The notes under the pieces are model-generated. The model had not been told where the DNA came from. It ran no database searches and saw nothing but the letters and a program-made list of their open reading frames with translations. The position numbers were made by a program, and so were the translations under genes. A DNA stretch of 64,000 nt, taken from NCBI RefSeq assembly GCF_003667705.1, contig NZ_CP033019.1, positions 4,960,001-5,024,000 on the forward strand, given 5' to 3'. Positions 8,637 to 17,251 of the stretch are shown here, in pieces; the first letter of the stretch is position 1, and each line of letters begins with the position of its first letter. This DNA is from Janthinobacterium agaricidamnosum (GTDB taxonomy: Bacteria; Pseudomonadota; Gammaproteobacteria; Burkholderiales; Burkholderiaceae_D).

Positions 8637-9737
8637 TTAAAACAGGTGGATGACGCCCAGCATTACGCCGCTGAGCTTGGCACCCTTCTTGGTGGCGGCG
8701 AAGGCATTGCCGCCAAACGTGTAGTTGGCGTTCTTGTCGTTATTGGTTTGCGTGTAGTAGGCGTACACGGTACTGCGCTTGGACAAGTAATACTCGTAGC
8801 CCAAAGTCGCCTGCTTGGCGCCGCTGTCGTCGCCGCGCACCAGGGTGGTGGCCTTGATGGTCACGCTGCTGCCGTTGGGCGCGCTGCCCGACACGTCGCC
8901 TGCCACGCCGAAACGGCCGATGAAGGCACCGCCGCCCGCCTTGTAGGCGCCCGTGATGGTGAAGTAGTCGCGCTGCAAGTCGCCGCCGGCCACGTCATAC
9001 ACCATGCGGTTCCAGGCCACGCCCACGTCGCCGCCGCCGAAGTTGTAATTGCCCACGGCGCGGAACATCTTTTCGCTGAAGCCGGGACGCAAGTCCTTGT
9101 GCTTTTCATAGCCGACGGCGCCCTTCACGGGACCGTTTGCGTATTGCACGATGCCCGAATAGATGCGGTCGCCGTTCGATGCCTCGTTTTCGCTGGCGCG
9201 GTAAATCGTGGCGCTGAATCCCTGTACCACGGGCGTGCGATAGCTGACGGCATTCGAACTGCGGCGGTTGAAGCCTTCGCCGCCCAGCTGCGAAATGTTG
9301 GCGTCATCCTGGATGCCTTCGCCCACGAAACGGTTGGTGTAGCCGTTGATCTGGCGGATCGGCGTGGCGAAGCGGCCCAGCGCGATGCGGCCATAGGCGG
9401 GGTTTTCCAGCCCGACAAAGGTATCCTTGCTATTGATGGCGCCCGTGCCATCGTCGAGCTTGGCATTGCCCTCGATCTGGAAGAAGGCCGTGTTGCCATT
9501 GCCCAAATCTTCCCTTCCCCGGAAGCCGATCTTCGAGGAATTGTCCGATACGCGCGATACCGACTCGCCATTCGGCGCCGTGGCCGAGCTCGACGTTTCG
9601 ATACGGTCGAAGCCCGCGTGGATGCGGCCATACACGACGACGCTCGATTCGGCCAGCACGCAACCTGGTGCGACCAGCAACAATACGGCGGCGATCTTGT
9701 TCAACTGCATGGTGCTCTTTTTCATCCCGTTTTTCAT
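8637..9737 (-). CDS. Gram-negative outer-membrane porin (Burkholderiales type)
   Basis: The 366-residue protein starts with a basic/hydrophobic signal peptide ending around VLA-ES (residues 26-30), then SSVVVYGRIHAGFD, the usual first strand of 16-stranded betaproteobacterial general porins, with alternating strand motifs (NYNFGGGDVGVAWN) and a terminal Phe needed for outer-membrane assembly. GGAGAC sits 5-7 nt before the ATG at 9737. It lies between the phosphatase/ABC operon and iolG on the same strand, so it may admit inositol or inositol phosphates to the periplasm; the specificity is inference. Confidence 0.9.
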   Translation of the reverse strand: MKNGMKKSTMQLNKIAAVLLLVAPGCVLAESSVVVYGRIHAGFDRIETSSSATAPNGESVSRVSDNSSKIGFRGREDLGNGNTAFFQIEGNAKLDDGTGAINSKDTFVGLENPAYGRIALGRFATPIRQINGYTNRFVGEGIQDDANISQLGGEGFNRRSSNAVSYRTPVVQGFSATIYRASENEASNGDRIYSGIVQYANGPVKGAVGYEKHKDLRPGFSEKMFRAVGNYNFGGGDVGVAWNRMVYDVAGGDLQRDYFTITGAYKAGGGAFIGRFGVAGDVSGSAPNGSSVTIKATTLVRGDDSGAKQATLGYEYYLSKRSTVYAYYTQTNNDKNANYTFGGNAFAATKKGAKLSGVMLGVIHLF

Positions 9738-9848
9738 TTTGTCTCCTGCTTGTTTTTATGGTGGTGGATTACTCATGATGCTCAACAGCGTGTTGCCACT
9801 ACATGCGTCCCTCGCCGGACGCCTGCCCTCCCTTTCCAGTCAATGTGT

Positions 9849-10682
9849 TCAGGTACAGCGCGGCAAGGCCAGCGCCGCCAGTTGCGGATACAAGCGGGGG
9901 CCGCCCACCAGGATGGGGTTGCCCTTTTCCAGACCGTTATCGGCCAGGAAATCATTGCAGCGCCCGCCCGCTTCGTTGACGAGCACGATGCCCGCCAGGC
10001 AATCCCAGGAATTGATGTGCGGCTCGAAATAGCCGATCAGGCGCCCGGCCGCCACGTAGGCGATCATCAGCGCGCCGGAACCGTTGCGGATGAACATGCC
10101 GCCCTCTTCCAGCACGTCGAGCAGGAAGGGCAAAAAGGTATCGGTGCCCACGCGGTGCGAAAAGCCCACGCCCAGCACGCCGCCTTGCAGGCTGGCCACG
10201 TCGTTGATGCGCAGCCGCGTTTCACCCGCCTTCGCCGTCACATGCGCGCCCTGCCCCAGGCAGGCGTGGAACAGCTCGTCCGCATTCGGGTCGTACACGG
10301 CGCCGATGGCGGGCTGGCCGTCGACCAGCACGCCGATCGACACGCACCAGGCCAGCATGCCGTTGACGAAACAGGCCGTGCCGTCGATGGGATCGATGAC
10401 CCACACGCAGCGCGCATCGGACGCCCCGCCGCCCCGCTCCTCGCCCACCACGGCGTCTTCCGGGAAGCGCTCGGCGATCTGCGCGCGCAGGAAATCCTCG
10501 ACCATGCGGTCGGCGATGCTGACCATGTCCTGCAAGCCCTTTTCCTCGATCACCAGTTCCGTGCGGCGCCGGAACATGCCCAGCGCGATCTCGCCCGCCT
10601 GGCCGATGATGTGCCGGGCGTAGGCATAGCGTTCCAGGGTCGCCGCGTCGGCCAGTACCGCTGCCTGTGTCATATCTGTCAT
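9849..10682 (-). CDS. Inositol-monophosphatase-family phosphatase
   Basis: This 277-residue Mg2+-dependent phosphatase has the family metal/catalytic motifs GEE at 80-82, DPIDGT at 97-102 and WD at 226-227. Members hydrolyse inositol monophosphates, histidinol phosphate or fructose-1,6-bisphosphate. There is no signal peptide, so it acts in the cytoplasm. The start is the ATG at 10682, preceded by GGAGGACAAGC and overlapping the stop of the transporter ATPase gene by 4 bp (ATGA). This translational coupling to an importer suggests that the imported solute is its substrate. Location upstream of iolGCDEBA favours inositol phosphate over the alternatives. Confidence 0.88.
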   Translation of the reverse strand: MTDMTQAAVLADAATLERYAYARHIIGQAGEIALGMFRRRTELVIEEKGLQDMVSIADRMVEDFLRAQIAERFPEDAVVGEERGGGASDARCVWVIDPIDGTACFVNGMLAWCVSIGVLVDGQPAIGAVYDPNADELFHACLGQGAHVTAKAGETRLRINDVASLQGGVLGVGFSHRVGTDTFLPFLLDVLEEGGMFIRNGSGALMIAYVAAGRLIGYFEPHINSWDCLAGIVLVNEAGGRCNDFLADNGLEKGNPILVGGPRLYPQLAALALPRCT

Positions 10683-11764
10683 GCTTGTCCTCCAATGATG
10701 GCTGCGCCATGTTCGTGTACGGTCATGGCGACCGATGTGCCTTGCGTGAAAACCTGGCTCAAGTCGTGCGAGACGGCAAACAGTTCGCCGACCGGCGTCT
10801 CGAGCGTGTATTGCATTTCGCGTCCCAGGTAAGTGGCGCGCGCCACGCGCACCACCATGGCGCTGTCGGGCTGCGCGGGCGACAGCAGGATCGCTTCCGG
10901 ACGCACGGCGAAACTCGCTTCGCCGCTGCGCTGGCTGCGGCATGGCAGGCGCAGCCGCAGCTTGCCCATGACGCAGACGGCCTTGCCGTCGGCCACCGAT
11001 TCGATCACGCCATCGACGATGTTCGCGTTGCAGATGAAGTCGGCGACGAACTTGTCGGCCGGCGACTCGAACAGCTCGTGCGGCGTGCCCTTTTGCGCGA
11101 TCACCTGGCGGTTCATGACGATGATCTGGTCGGAAATGGCCAGCGCCTCTTCCTGGTCATGCGTGACGTACACGGCCGTCAAGCCCAGCTTGACCTGGAT
11201 GTCGCGGATCTCGTCGCGCACGCGGCGGCGCAGTTTCGTGTCGAGGTTCGACAGCGGCTCGTCCAGCAGCAAGACCTTGGGCTGCAGCACCAGCGAGCGG
11301 GCCACGGCCACCCTCTGCTGCTGGCCGCCCGACAACTCGTTGGGGAAGCGCGCGGCAAAGTCGGCCAGGCCCACCAGGCGCAGGCTTTCCTGCGCCCGTT
11401 CCACGGCGCGCGGCTTGGTCTCGCCCGAGACGGTCAAGCCGTAGCACACGTTGTCGAGCACCGTCATGTGCGGGAACAGCGCATACGACTGGAACACCAT
11501 GCTGACGTCGCGCTCGGCGGCGGACGTCAGGGTGACATCCTCGCCGGCCAGCAGGATGCGCCCGGCGCTGACGCGCTCCAGGCCCGCGATCAGGCGCAGG
11601 GTGGACGTCTTGCCGCAGCCGCTGGGGCCCAGCAGGGTGACCATGGTGCGCGGGGCGATCGTGAACGACACATCGTTCACGGCCAGGGCCTTGCCGTAGC
11701 GCTTGGTAACACCATCGAATTCCAGCGCGGCAAGCTCTGTTGCTTGGGTAGTAAAGTGGTTCAT
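10679..11764 (-). CDS. ABC transporter ATP-binding protein (FbpC/AfuC/PotA-like)
   Basis: The 361-residue protein has Walker A GPSGCGKT (46-53), signature LSGGQQQR (144-151), Walker B LLLDEP (165-170), the H-loop in THDQ (about 201-204), and a C-terminal regulatory TOBE-like domain. It energises the fused permease encoded immediately upstream; start and stop overlap both neighbours by 4 bp, so the four genes form one tightly coupled operon. Family resemblance is to ferric-iron, sugar-phosphate (AfuABC) and aminoethylphosphonate importers; sequence alone does not fix the cargo. Confidence 0.92.
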   Translation of the reverse strand: MNHFTTQATELAALEFDGVTKRYGKALAVNDVSFTIAPRTMVTLLGPSGCGKTSTLRLIAGLERVSAGRILLAGEDVTLTSAAERDVSMVFQSYALFPHMTVLDNVCYGLTVSGETKPRAVERAQESLRLVGLADFAARFPNELSGGQQQRVAVARSLVLQPKVLLLDEPLSNLDTKLRRRVRDEIRDIQVKLGLTAVYVTHDQEEALAISDQIIVMNRQVIAQKGTPHELFESPADKFVADFICNANIVDGVIESVADGKAVCVMGKLRLRLPCRSQRSGEASFAVRPEAILLSPAQPDSAMVVRVARATYLGREMQYTLETPVGELFAVSHDLSQVFTQGTSVAMTVHEHGAAIIGGQA

Positions 11765-13944
11765 GCGTAGCTCTTTTCCAGGTTGGGAACGGCGGCCGGC
11801 AGCGTTTTTTCGGCGCTGACGCGGCGAAGGCGGCGCTTGCCGACCAGCAAGTGGATCAATTGGATGCACAGCAGGATGATGACGATCAGCACCGTGGCAT
11901 AGGCGATCGCCGTGCCGTAGTTACCGTTCGACACCAGGCCGATGATGTAGGACGTGGCCATGTCGTAATCGGCGCTGACGAGGAAGACAACGGCCGAGAT
12001 CGACGTGATCGAACGCACGAAGCCATACACGAGGGCCGAGGCGATGGCCGGGCGCAGCAGCGGCAGGATGACCTTGCGCATGGTGGTCCAGCTGCTGGCG
12101 CCCAGGGTGATCGACGCCTCGTCCAGGCTGCCGTCGAGCTGGCGCATGGCGGCGATGCCCGTGCGCAATCCCATCGGCATGTTGCGGAAGACAAAGCACA
12201 GGATCAGAATCGTCGCCGTGCCCGTCAACTCGATCGGCGCCGAGTTGAACGCCAGGATGTAGCTGATGCCGATGACGGTGCCGGGAATGGCAAAGCTGAG
12301 CATGGTGCCGAACTCGAACGCGCTCTTCAGGGCGAATTGCTGGCGCACCAGCAGCCAGGCCGACAGGATGCCGACAAAGGCCGTCAAGGGCGCGGCGATG
12401 GCCGAAATCGTCAAGGTGGTGAACAGCGACGGCCAGGCCTGGCCCGTCCAGTGCCAGCCGGCAGCGCCCGCCGTGATGCCGAAGGCGTCGATGTAATGGC
12501 GCAAGGTGAAGGCATTGTCCTGGCCCCAGTTGTTCACGAAGCCGCCCGCCACCACGGTGCCGTAGATCAGGGCCGTGAAGGCGAACCATGGCAGGGCGAT
12601 GGTCCACAGGGTGGTTTTCAGGCGCGGGTTGAGCGAGGCGTGGCCGCCATGGTCGGCCTTGCCCGTCACCGTCACATACGATTTCTTGCCCAGCCACAGG
12701 TTCTGGATGAAGAAAGCGCCCACGGCAAACGTCAGCAGCACGATGGCCAAAGTCGCCGCGCGGCCCTGGTCGTTCGAGGCGCCCACCACGGAAAAGAAGA
12801 TTTCCGTCGACAGCACGTGGAAGTTGCCGCCCAAGACCATCGGGTTGCCGAAGTCGGCCATGCTTTCGATAAAGCACAGCAAGAAGGCATTGGCGATGCC
12901 GGGACGCATCAGCGGCAAGGAGACCTTGACGAAGGTTTGCCAGCTGCTCGCGCCCAGGGTGCCCGACGCTTCTTCCAGCGAGGGGCTGACGCCTTCGACC
13001 ACGCCGATCAATGTCATGAAGGCGATCGGCGCAAAGGCCAGCATCTGCGACAGCCACACGCCCGTCATGCCGTACAGCCAGCGGCTTTGTTCGATGCCAA
13101 ATAGTTCGCCGACGAGGCCCGTGATGGCGCCGTTGCGGCCGAACAGCAAGATCAGCGCCAGGCCCAGCACGAACGGCGGCGTGACGATGGGGAGAATCGT
13201 GATGGCGCGCATGGGGCGTACCCAGCGGCCATTCGTGCGTGTGACCAGCAGGGCGAACACGAGACCGAGGAAGGTGGCCGACACGCCCGTCAGCAAGGCC
13301 AGCGCCAGGGTGTTCCAGGCCACGCCGCAGCGGCCGGGACCGGCCACGCAATTGAGGCTCCAGATGCCGGGGTCGGCCAGGCGGCGCGCCAGGGCGGCGG
13401 CGCCCGTGCCGCCATCGTCCAGGGGCTGGCCGGCGCTGACGAGGATCAGCGCGACGGGGAACAGCACGAACAGGGAAATGAGGCAGATGATGAGGCCGAT
13501 GGCGCCGGCCACGAAGGCGTCGCCGCGGCACACGCCGCAGGCGGCGGCGCCCGAGGTGAGCAGGAACAGCAGGCACAGCGCCAGCAGCAGCGCGCCGAAA
13601 CCGAGGCCGGTGCCGGCGGCCAGCGGCCCCCAGCCCAGCCATGCCAGCCACAGCAGGCCCGCGCCGCCGAGGGCGATCTGGCCCAGGCCCAGGGTCTTGC
13701 GGTGGGGATTGCCGGCCACCAGCGCGGCGCTGGCGGCGATCAGGGCAAAGAACACGCCCAGCGGCCAAGCGCCGAACGACAGCACGTGCAACACGGCCGG
13801 TGCGCCACGTTCACTGAAGAACTGGCCGTCACGCAGCCATTCGCCGGCGAACAGGCCCGCTTCCTGCTGCTGCCAGGGCAACAGGCACAACGAGGCCAAA
13901 GCGGCCAGCAGCCAGCCGTAAAATATCTTTTTCATGAGTTTCAT
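11761..13944 (-). CDS. Fused double-permease subunit of an iron/sugar-phosphate-type ABC importer
   Basis: The protein (about 727 residues) carries two complete binding-protein-dependent permease domains. Each has an EAA loop for contact with the ATPase: EEASGTLGASSWQTF in the first half and DEASITLGASSWTTM in the second. Before the first domain lie roughly 220 residues with several additional hydrophobic segments. FbpB/AfuB proteins are also two-domain fusions, but the long N-terminal membrane extension makes this one larger than the common ~500-550 residues. Starts at 13944 (MKLMKK) or 13935 (MKKIF) are equally possible; a further ATG at 14007 lacks a ribosome site. Confidence 0.9.
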   Translation of the reverse strand: MKLMKKIFYGWLLAALASLCLLPWQQQEAGLFAGEWLRDGQFFSERGAPAVLHVLSFGAWPLGVFFALIAASAALVAGNPHRKTLGLGQIALGGAGLLWLAWLGWGPLAAGTGLGFGALLLALCLLFLLTSGAAACGVCRGDAFVAGAIGLIICLISLFVLFPVALILVSAGQPLDDGGTGAAALARRLADPGIWSLNCVAGPGRCGVAWNTLALALLTGVSATFLGLVFALLVTRTNGRWVRPMRAITILPIVTPPFVLGLALILLFGRNGAITGLVGELFGIEQSRWLYGMTGVWLSQMLAFAPIAFMTLIGVVEGVSPSLEEASGTLGASSWQTFVKVSLPLMRPGIANAFLLCFIESMADFGNPMVLGGNFHVLSTEIFFSVVGASNDQGRAATLAIVLLTFAVGAFFIQNLWLGKKSYVTVTGKADHGGHASLNPRLKTTLWTIALPWFAFTALIYGTVVAGGFVNNWGQDNAFTLRHYIDAFGITAGAAGWHWTGQAWPSLFTTLTISAIAAPLTAFVGILSAWLLVRQQFALKSAFEFGTMLSFAIPGTVIGISYILAFNSAPIELTGTATILILCFVFRNMPMGLRTGIAAMRQLDGSLDEASITLGASSWTTMRKVILPLLRPAIASALVYGFVRSITSISAVVFLVSADYDMATSYIIGLVSNGNYGTAIAYATVLIVIILLCIQLIHLLVGKRRLRRVSAEKTLPAAVPNLEKSYA

Positions 13945-14018
13945 CCAACTATGAACGTCTGAAATTCTGTTGCGCGGTGCGCTCTGTTTTCCAGACGTTT
14001 TGAACAATTGATATAGGT

Positions 14019-14142
14019 TTAACGCCTGCCAAAACTGTAGCGAGCGGCAGTGATTTGCGGCCGAGACGCGCAGCTGTGCGCTAGCACAGTGAGCATCGCA
14101 GGCTGCAAATCGCGACGCGCAGTAAGTTTTGGCGCGCGTTAA
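14019..14142 (-). repeat. Structured intergenic repeat, copy A, between binding-protein and permease genes
   Basis: The outer arms TTAACGC..CCAAAACT (14019-14035) and AGTTTTGG..GCGTTAA (14126-14142) enclose a second stem (ATTTGCGGCC with GGCTGCAAAT) and a central hairpin CTGTGC-GCTA-GCACAG. The inner 98 bp (14032-14129) match 58521-58618 in length and layout. It begins at the TAA of the binding-protein gene. A stable stem here could protect the upstream message and lower permease expression, as the REP sequence between malE and malF does in E. coli; that role is inference. Confidence 0.75.
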
Positions 14143-15158
14143 TTGCCGGCAGAATAAATCTGCGTGGTCCAGCGTTGCAGCAGGCGCTTGCGCGTGTCCG
14201 ACGCGCCATACTTGGCGAAGTCGTAGTTGATGGTCTTGATGTTTTCCAGGCGCGGCGAGGCGGCGGGAATGGTGGCGGCCGCGTTGGACGGGATCTGGAA
14301 AGCCAGCGCCTTGACGGCTTCGCTCTGCACGTCGGGACGCAGGGCGAATTCATAGAATTTCTTTGCCTGTTCCATGTTTTTCGCGCCCTTGACGATGCTC
14401 ATCGAGCCGATCTCGTAGCCCGTGCCTTCGCAGGGCGGCAAGACTTTCACGGGAAAGCCGGCCACGGTGAGTTTCATCAGGTCATGCATGAAGCCGATGG
14501 CCACGCCCGCTTCGCCGCGGCCCACGTCCTCGCCCGGCGCCACGCCCGCGTTCGGATACTTGCTGACGTTCTGGCCCATTTTCGCCAGGAAATCGAAGGC
14601 TTCCTCTTCGCCGAACAGCTGCACCACGGTGGCCAGCGCGTTGTAGGCGGCGCCCGAGGAGTTCGGGTTGGCCATCTCGATCTCGCCCTTGTAAGCGGGC
14701 TTGACGAGGTCTTTCCAGCACTGGGGCGGCGGCAGGTTTTTCTTCTTCAGCACGTTTTCGTTATAGGCCAGGCCCAGGATGCCGATATAGATCCCGACGG
14801 TGCGGTACTTGGCCGTCTCGGCCTGCTTGAGCGCCCACGGCTGCAGCTTGGGCAAGGTGGGCGACTTGTATTCTTCCGTATAGCCTTCGGCGGCGGCCTG
14901 CAGGTGCGGGTCGCCCGTGCCGCCCCACCAGATGTCCGATTTCGGGTTCGACGCTTCGGCGCGGATCTTCGCGTAGGCTTCCCCCGCACTCTTCCTGATC
15001 ATCGATACCTTGATCTTGCTTTCCGCCTCGAAGCGGTTCTTCATCAGCTGGCACCATTCCATGTCGGCCGAGCACAGCACGGACAGGCGTTCCTCGGCGG
15101 CCATGGCCGTCATCGGCAGGGCCAGGCTTATAGCAATCGCAACATTGCGCATCTTCAT
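14139..15158 (-). CDS. Periplasmic substrate-binding protein, AfuA/FbpA-like
   Basis: The 339-residue precursor has a signal peptide ending at AMA-AEERL (about residue 20) and a type-2 periplasmic-binding fold typical of the ferric-iron/hexose-phosphate group (SDIWWGGTGDPHLQAA, GEAGVAIGFMHD). Cysteines at LCSADMEWC, PPQCW and PPCEG suggest disulfides. It lacks an obvious pair of adjacent tyrosines for Fe3+ of the FbpA type near the C-terminus, so an organic phosphate is more likely than iron; this is a by-eye judgement. GGAGTGAGACG precedes the ATG at 15158. First gene of the transporter-phosphatase operon. Confidence 0.88.
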   Translation of the reverse strand: MKMRNVAIAISLALPMTAMAAEERLSVLCSADMEWCQLMKNRFEAESKIKVSMIRKSAGEAYAKIRAEASNPKSDIWWGGTGDPHLQAAAEGYTEEYKSPTLPKLQPWALKQAETAKYRTVGIYIGILGLAYNENVLKKKNLPPPQCWKDLVKPAYKGEIEMANPNSSGAAYNALATVVQLFGEEEAFDFLAKMGQNVSKYPNAGVAPGEDVGRGEAGVAIGFMHDLMKLTVAGFPVKVLPPCEGTGYEIGSMSIVKGAKNMEQAKKFYEFALRPDVQSEAVKALAFQIPSNAAATIPAASPRLENIKTINYDFAKYGASDTRKRLLQRWTTQIYSAGN

Positions 15159-15259
15159 CGTCTCACTCCAAGTTCGTTATCGTTGTGGTACTTCAGACCG
15201 CACCGCTATCTTGCGGTGTCACTGTCCCGGGATGTGCTTTGTAAGGCCTTGCACTGTAT

Positions 15260-15273
15260 TGCACACGTGTGCA
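15260..15273. promoter_or_regulatory. 14-bp palindrome upstream of the transporter operon, identical to the iolG site
   Basis: TGCACACGTGTGCA lies 102-115 bp upstream of the binding-protein ATG. It is identical over all 14 bases to the core at 8606-8619, while the flanks differ, which is what a shared protein-binding site would look like. A small leader hairpin (CACCGC 15201-15206 with GCGGTG 15213-15218) lies between it and the gene. Confidence 0.65.
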
Positions 15274-15343
15274 CACCTTACCACCAGCCGATTTTGACTG
15301 TCAACAAGAATCTCGGCAGGCGTGCGGCGTGGCGTTTTACCGA

Positions 15344-15381
15344 CAAAAAAAGCCGCCAGCTGGTTGCAGCTGGCGGCTTTC
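15344..15381 (-). terminator. Rho-independent terminator of the MHS transporter gene
   Basis: AAGCCGCCAGCTG and CAGCTGGCGGCTT (about 15350-15381) form a strong hairpin with a 4-nt loop, followed on the minus strand by a run of seven T (A at 15345-15351 on the plus strand). It lies 25 bp after the stop of the 15406-16704 gene and insulates the transporter-phosphatase operon from it. Confidence 0.9.
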
Positions 15382-15405
15382 GGGTGCTCCGGGATCAGAG
15401 GCGTG

Positions 15406-16704
15406 TTACTGCCAGGCTTCCTTGCCCGCGCGCGGCTTGCCCACCATCAACAAGGCGCCCAGGGTCAGCACGGCCGCCAGCGACAGGTAATAGCCCACGT
15501 ACTGCAGACCATAGTTGGTGGCCAGCCAGGTGGCGATGTACGGCGCCAGCGAGGCACCGAGAATGCCGGCCAGGTTGAACGTGAGCGAAGCGCCCGTGTA
15601 GCGCACTTCGGGCGGGAACAGCTCGGACAACATCGTGCCCAGCGGTCCGTAGGTCATGCCCATCAAGCCCAGGCCGACAGCCATGAAGACGGTCACTTCC
15701 CATGTCACGCCCGAGCCGAACATCGGCGCGAGCACCAGGCCGAAAATGGCGATGGCGACGGAGACCCAGATCAGGGTAGCGCGGCGGCCGCGGCGGTCGG
15801 CCAGCACGGCCGACAACGGTATCGTCAGGGCAAAGAACAGCACGGCAAACAGCTGCACGACGAGGAATTCCTTGCGCGTGAAGCCCAGCTTGGTCGTACC
15901 CCAGCTCAGCGCGAACACCGTCATCAGGTAGAACAGCACGAAGGTGGCCAGGGCGATGATGGTGCCCAGGAACAGCATGCGGCCATGCTGGCGGAACACG
16001 GTGGCCACGGGCAGCTTGACGACTTCGTTCTTGTCGATGACTTTCTGGAAGTCCGGCGTTTCCGTGATCTTCAGGCGCACGTACAGGCCGACGATGACCA
16101 GCAGCGCGCTGGCGAGGAACGGGATGCGCCAGCCGTAGCTGAAGAACTGCTCATCGGTCATGGTTTCGCTCAGCAGCAGGAAGATGCCGCCCGACAGGAA
16201 AAAGCCGATCGGCGCGCCCAGCTGCGGGAACATGCCGTACCAGGCGCGTTTGCCCGGTGGCGCGTTCTCGGTTGCCAGCAGCACCGCGCCGCCCCACTCG
16301 CCGCCCAGGCCCAGGCCCTGGCCGAAACGGCACAGCGCCAGCAGCAGCGGCGCCAGGGTGCCGATGGCGGCATACGTCGGCAGCAAGCCGATGATGACGG
16401 TGGAGATACCCATGGTCAGCAGGGCCGCCACGAGGGTCGCCTTGCGGCCGATGCGGTCGCCGAAGTGGCCGAACACGGCCGAACCGATGGGGCGGGCGAA
16501 GAAGGCGATGGCGAACGTGGCCAGCGACTGCAGCACGGCGGCCGACGGGTCGCCGGCGGGGAAGAACAGTTTCGGGAACACCAGCACGGCGGCGGTGGCG
16601 TAGATATAAAAGTCAAAGAACTCGATGGTGGTGCCGATCAGGCTGGCGAACAGCACCGTGCCGGGGGAATTTTTCTTGGGGGGGGTGCTCCGGGGCTTAC
16701 TCAT
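15406..16704 (-). CDS. MFS transporter, metabolite:H+ symporter (MHS) family
   Basis: The 432-residue protein has 12 predicted membrane segments and the MHS signatures EFFDFYIYATAA in the first helix, GHFGDRIGRK in the loop 2/3, and GLGLGGEWGGA. MHS members (ShiA, ProP, KgtP and others) move organic acids, betaines or shikimate with protons; it is not of the sugar-porter family that contains IolT. AAGGAG precedes the ATG. It stands alone between a terminator and a long gene-free stretch, so its substrate cannot be deduced. Confidence 0.88.
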   Translation of the reverse strand: MSKPRSTPPKKNSPGTVLFASLIGTTIEFFDFYIYATAAVLVFPKLFFPAGDPSAAVLQSLATFAIAFFARPIGSAVFGHFGDRIGRKATLVAALLTMGISTVIIGLLPTYAAIGTLAPLLLALCRFGQGLGLGGEWGGAVLLATENAPPGKRAWYGMFPQLGAPIGFFLSGGIFLLLSETMTDEQFFSYGWRIPFLASALLVIVGLYVRLKITETPDFQKVIDKNEVVKLPVATVFRQHGRMLFLGTIIALATFVLFYLMTVFALSWGTTKLGFTRKEFLVVQLFAVLFFALTIPLSAVLADRRGRRATLIWVSVAIAIFGLVLAPMFGSGVTWEVTVFMAVGLGLMGMTYGPLGTMLSELFPPEVRYTGASLTFNLAGILGASLAPYIATWLATNYGLQYVGYYLSLAAVLTLGALLMVGKPRAGKEAWQ

Positions 16705-17220
16705 TTACTGCGCTCCTTGGGGAGGGTGTCTAAAGGCCATTCTCTGGATGTTTTTTCAGGCAGCAGCACAGCACGTTGTCTCCGTGTCGTTCGCATATCA
16801 TAGCTGCGCGCAGGCGTATTTGCTGCGCATTTGCTATTAAATTTGCAAACAAAAAACAACGGTTTTTGTTGCCGTAGCGAACTGTCGGCAACGCGCGCTA
16901 ACGCGCCGTGATCAGTGCTGATTTAGAGAAACAACGGTCGTGCGCCATCCGGTTACCCGGGGCACGGCAGGAAAGGCGTCAGGGGATGGGCGACGTGTAT
17001 CAGGCCCGGCGTATCGCCAGGCATTCCGTACCAGACCCGCGCGTCGGCATCGCGGCATCGGTCATTTGTGGTGAATCCTTGCCTGCGGCCCCTCCGGGTG
17101 GAGCGGGCCGGCGATGATCGCGCTGCATCACGAAGGATGCGGTTGATCTTGCTGTAAGCGGCTTATCATACGCGCAGTGCTGCGGTGCGGCAAGAAGTTG
17201 TGATGGAGCATGTACGGTGG
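16705..17220. other. Gene-free stretch between MHS transporter and thioredoxin-like gene
   Basis: No credible reading frame on either strand. The first ~150 bp are comparatively A/T-rich and hold the presumed promoter of the transporter gene. The rest is GC-rich without coding character, ending in the palindromic and tandem repeats listed separately. Confidence 0.6.
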
Positions 17221-17251
17221 TGTCGGCTTACGCTGCGCTAAGCCGACCTAC
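17221..17251. repeat. Dispersed short palindrome, copy 1
   Basis: GTCGGCTTA and TAAGCCGAC pair perfectly around CGCTGCGC, and the unit ends with the family tail CCTAC. It runs directly into the tandem array that follows. Confidence 0.8.

Noticed and set aside
8577..10832. 751-residue plus-strand frame opposite the porin and phosphatase genes
   Set aside because: Spans several real minus-strand genes and their gap, and has no domain pattern.
15406..16704. The MHS transporter as the missing inositol permease
   Set aside because: Its signatures are those of the MHS organic-acid/osmolyte family rather than the sugar-porter family, it has its own terminator, and it lacks the shared palindrome.
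16908..17117. Small plus-strand frame in the gap before the thioredoxin-like gene
   Set aside because: Arg/Ala/Gly-rich translation, no ribosome site, no recognisable motif; typical of random frames in GC-rich DNA.
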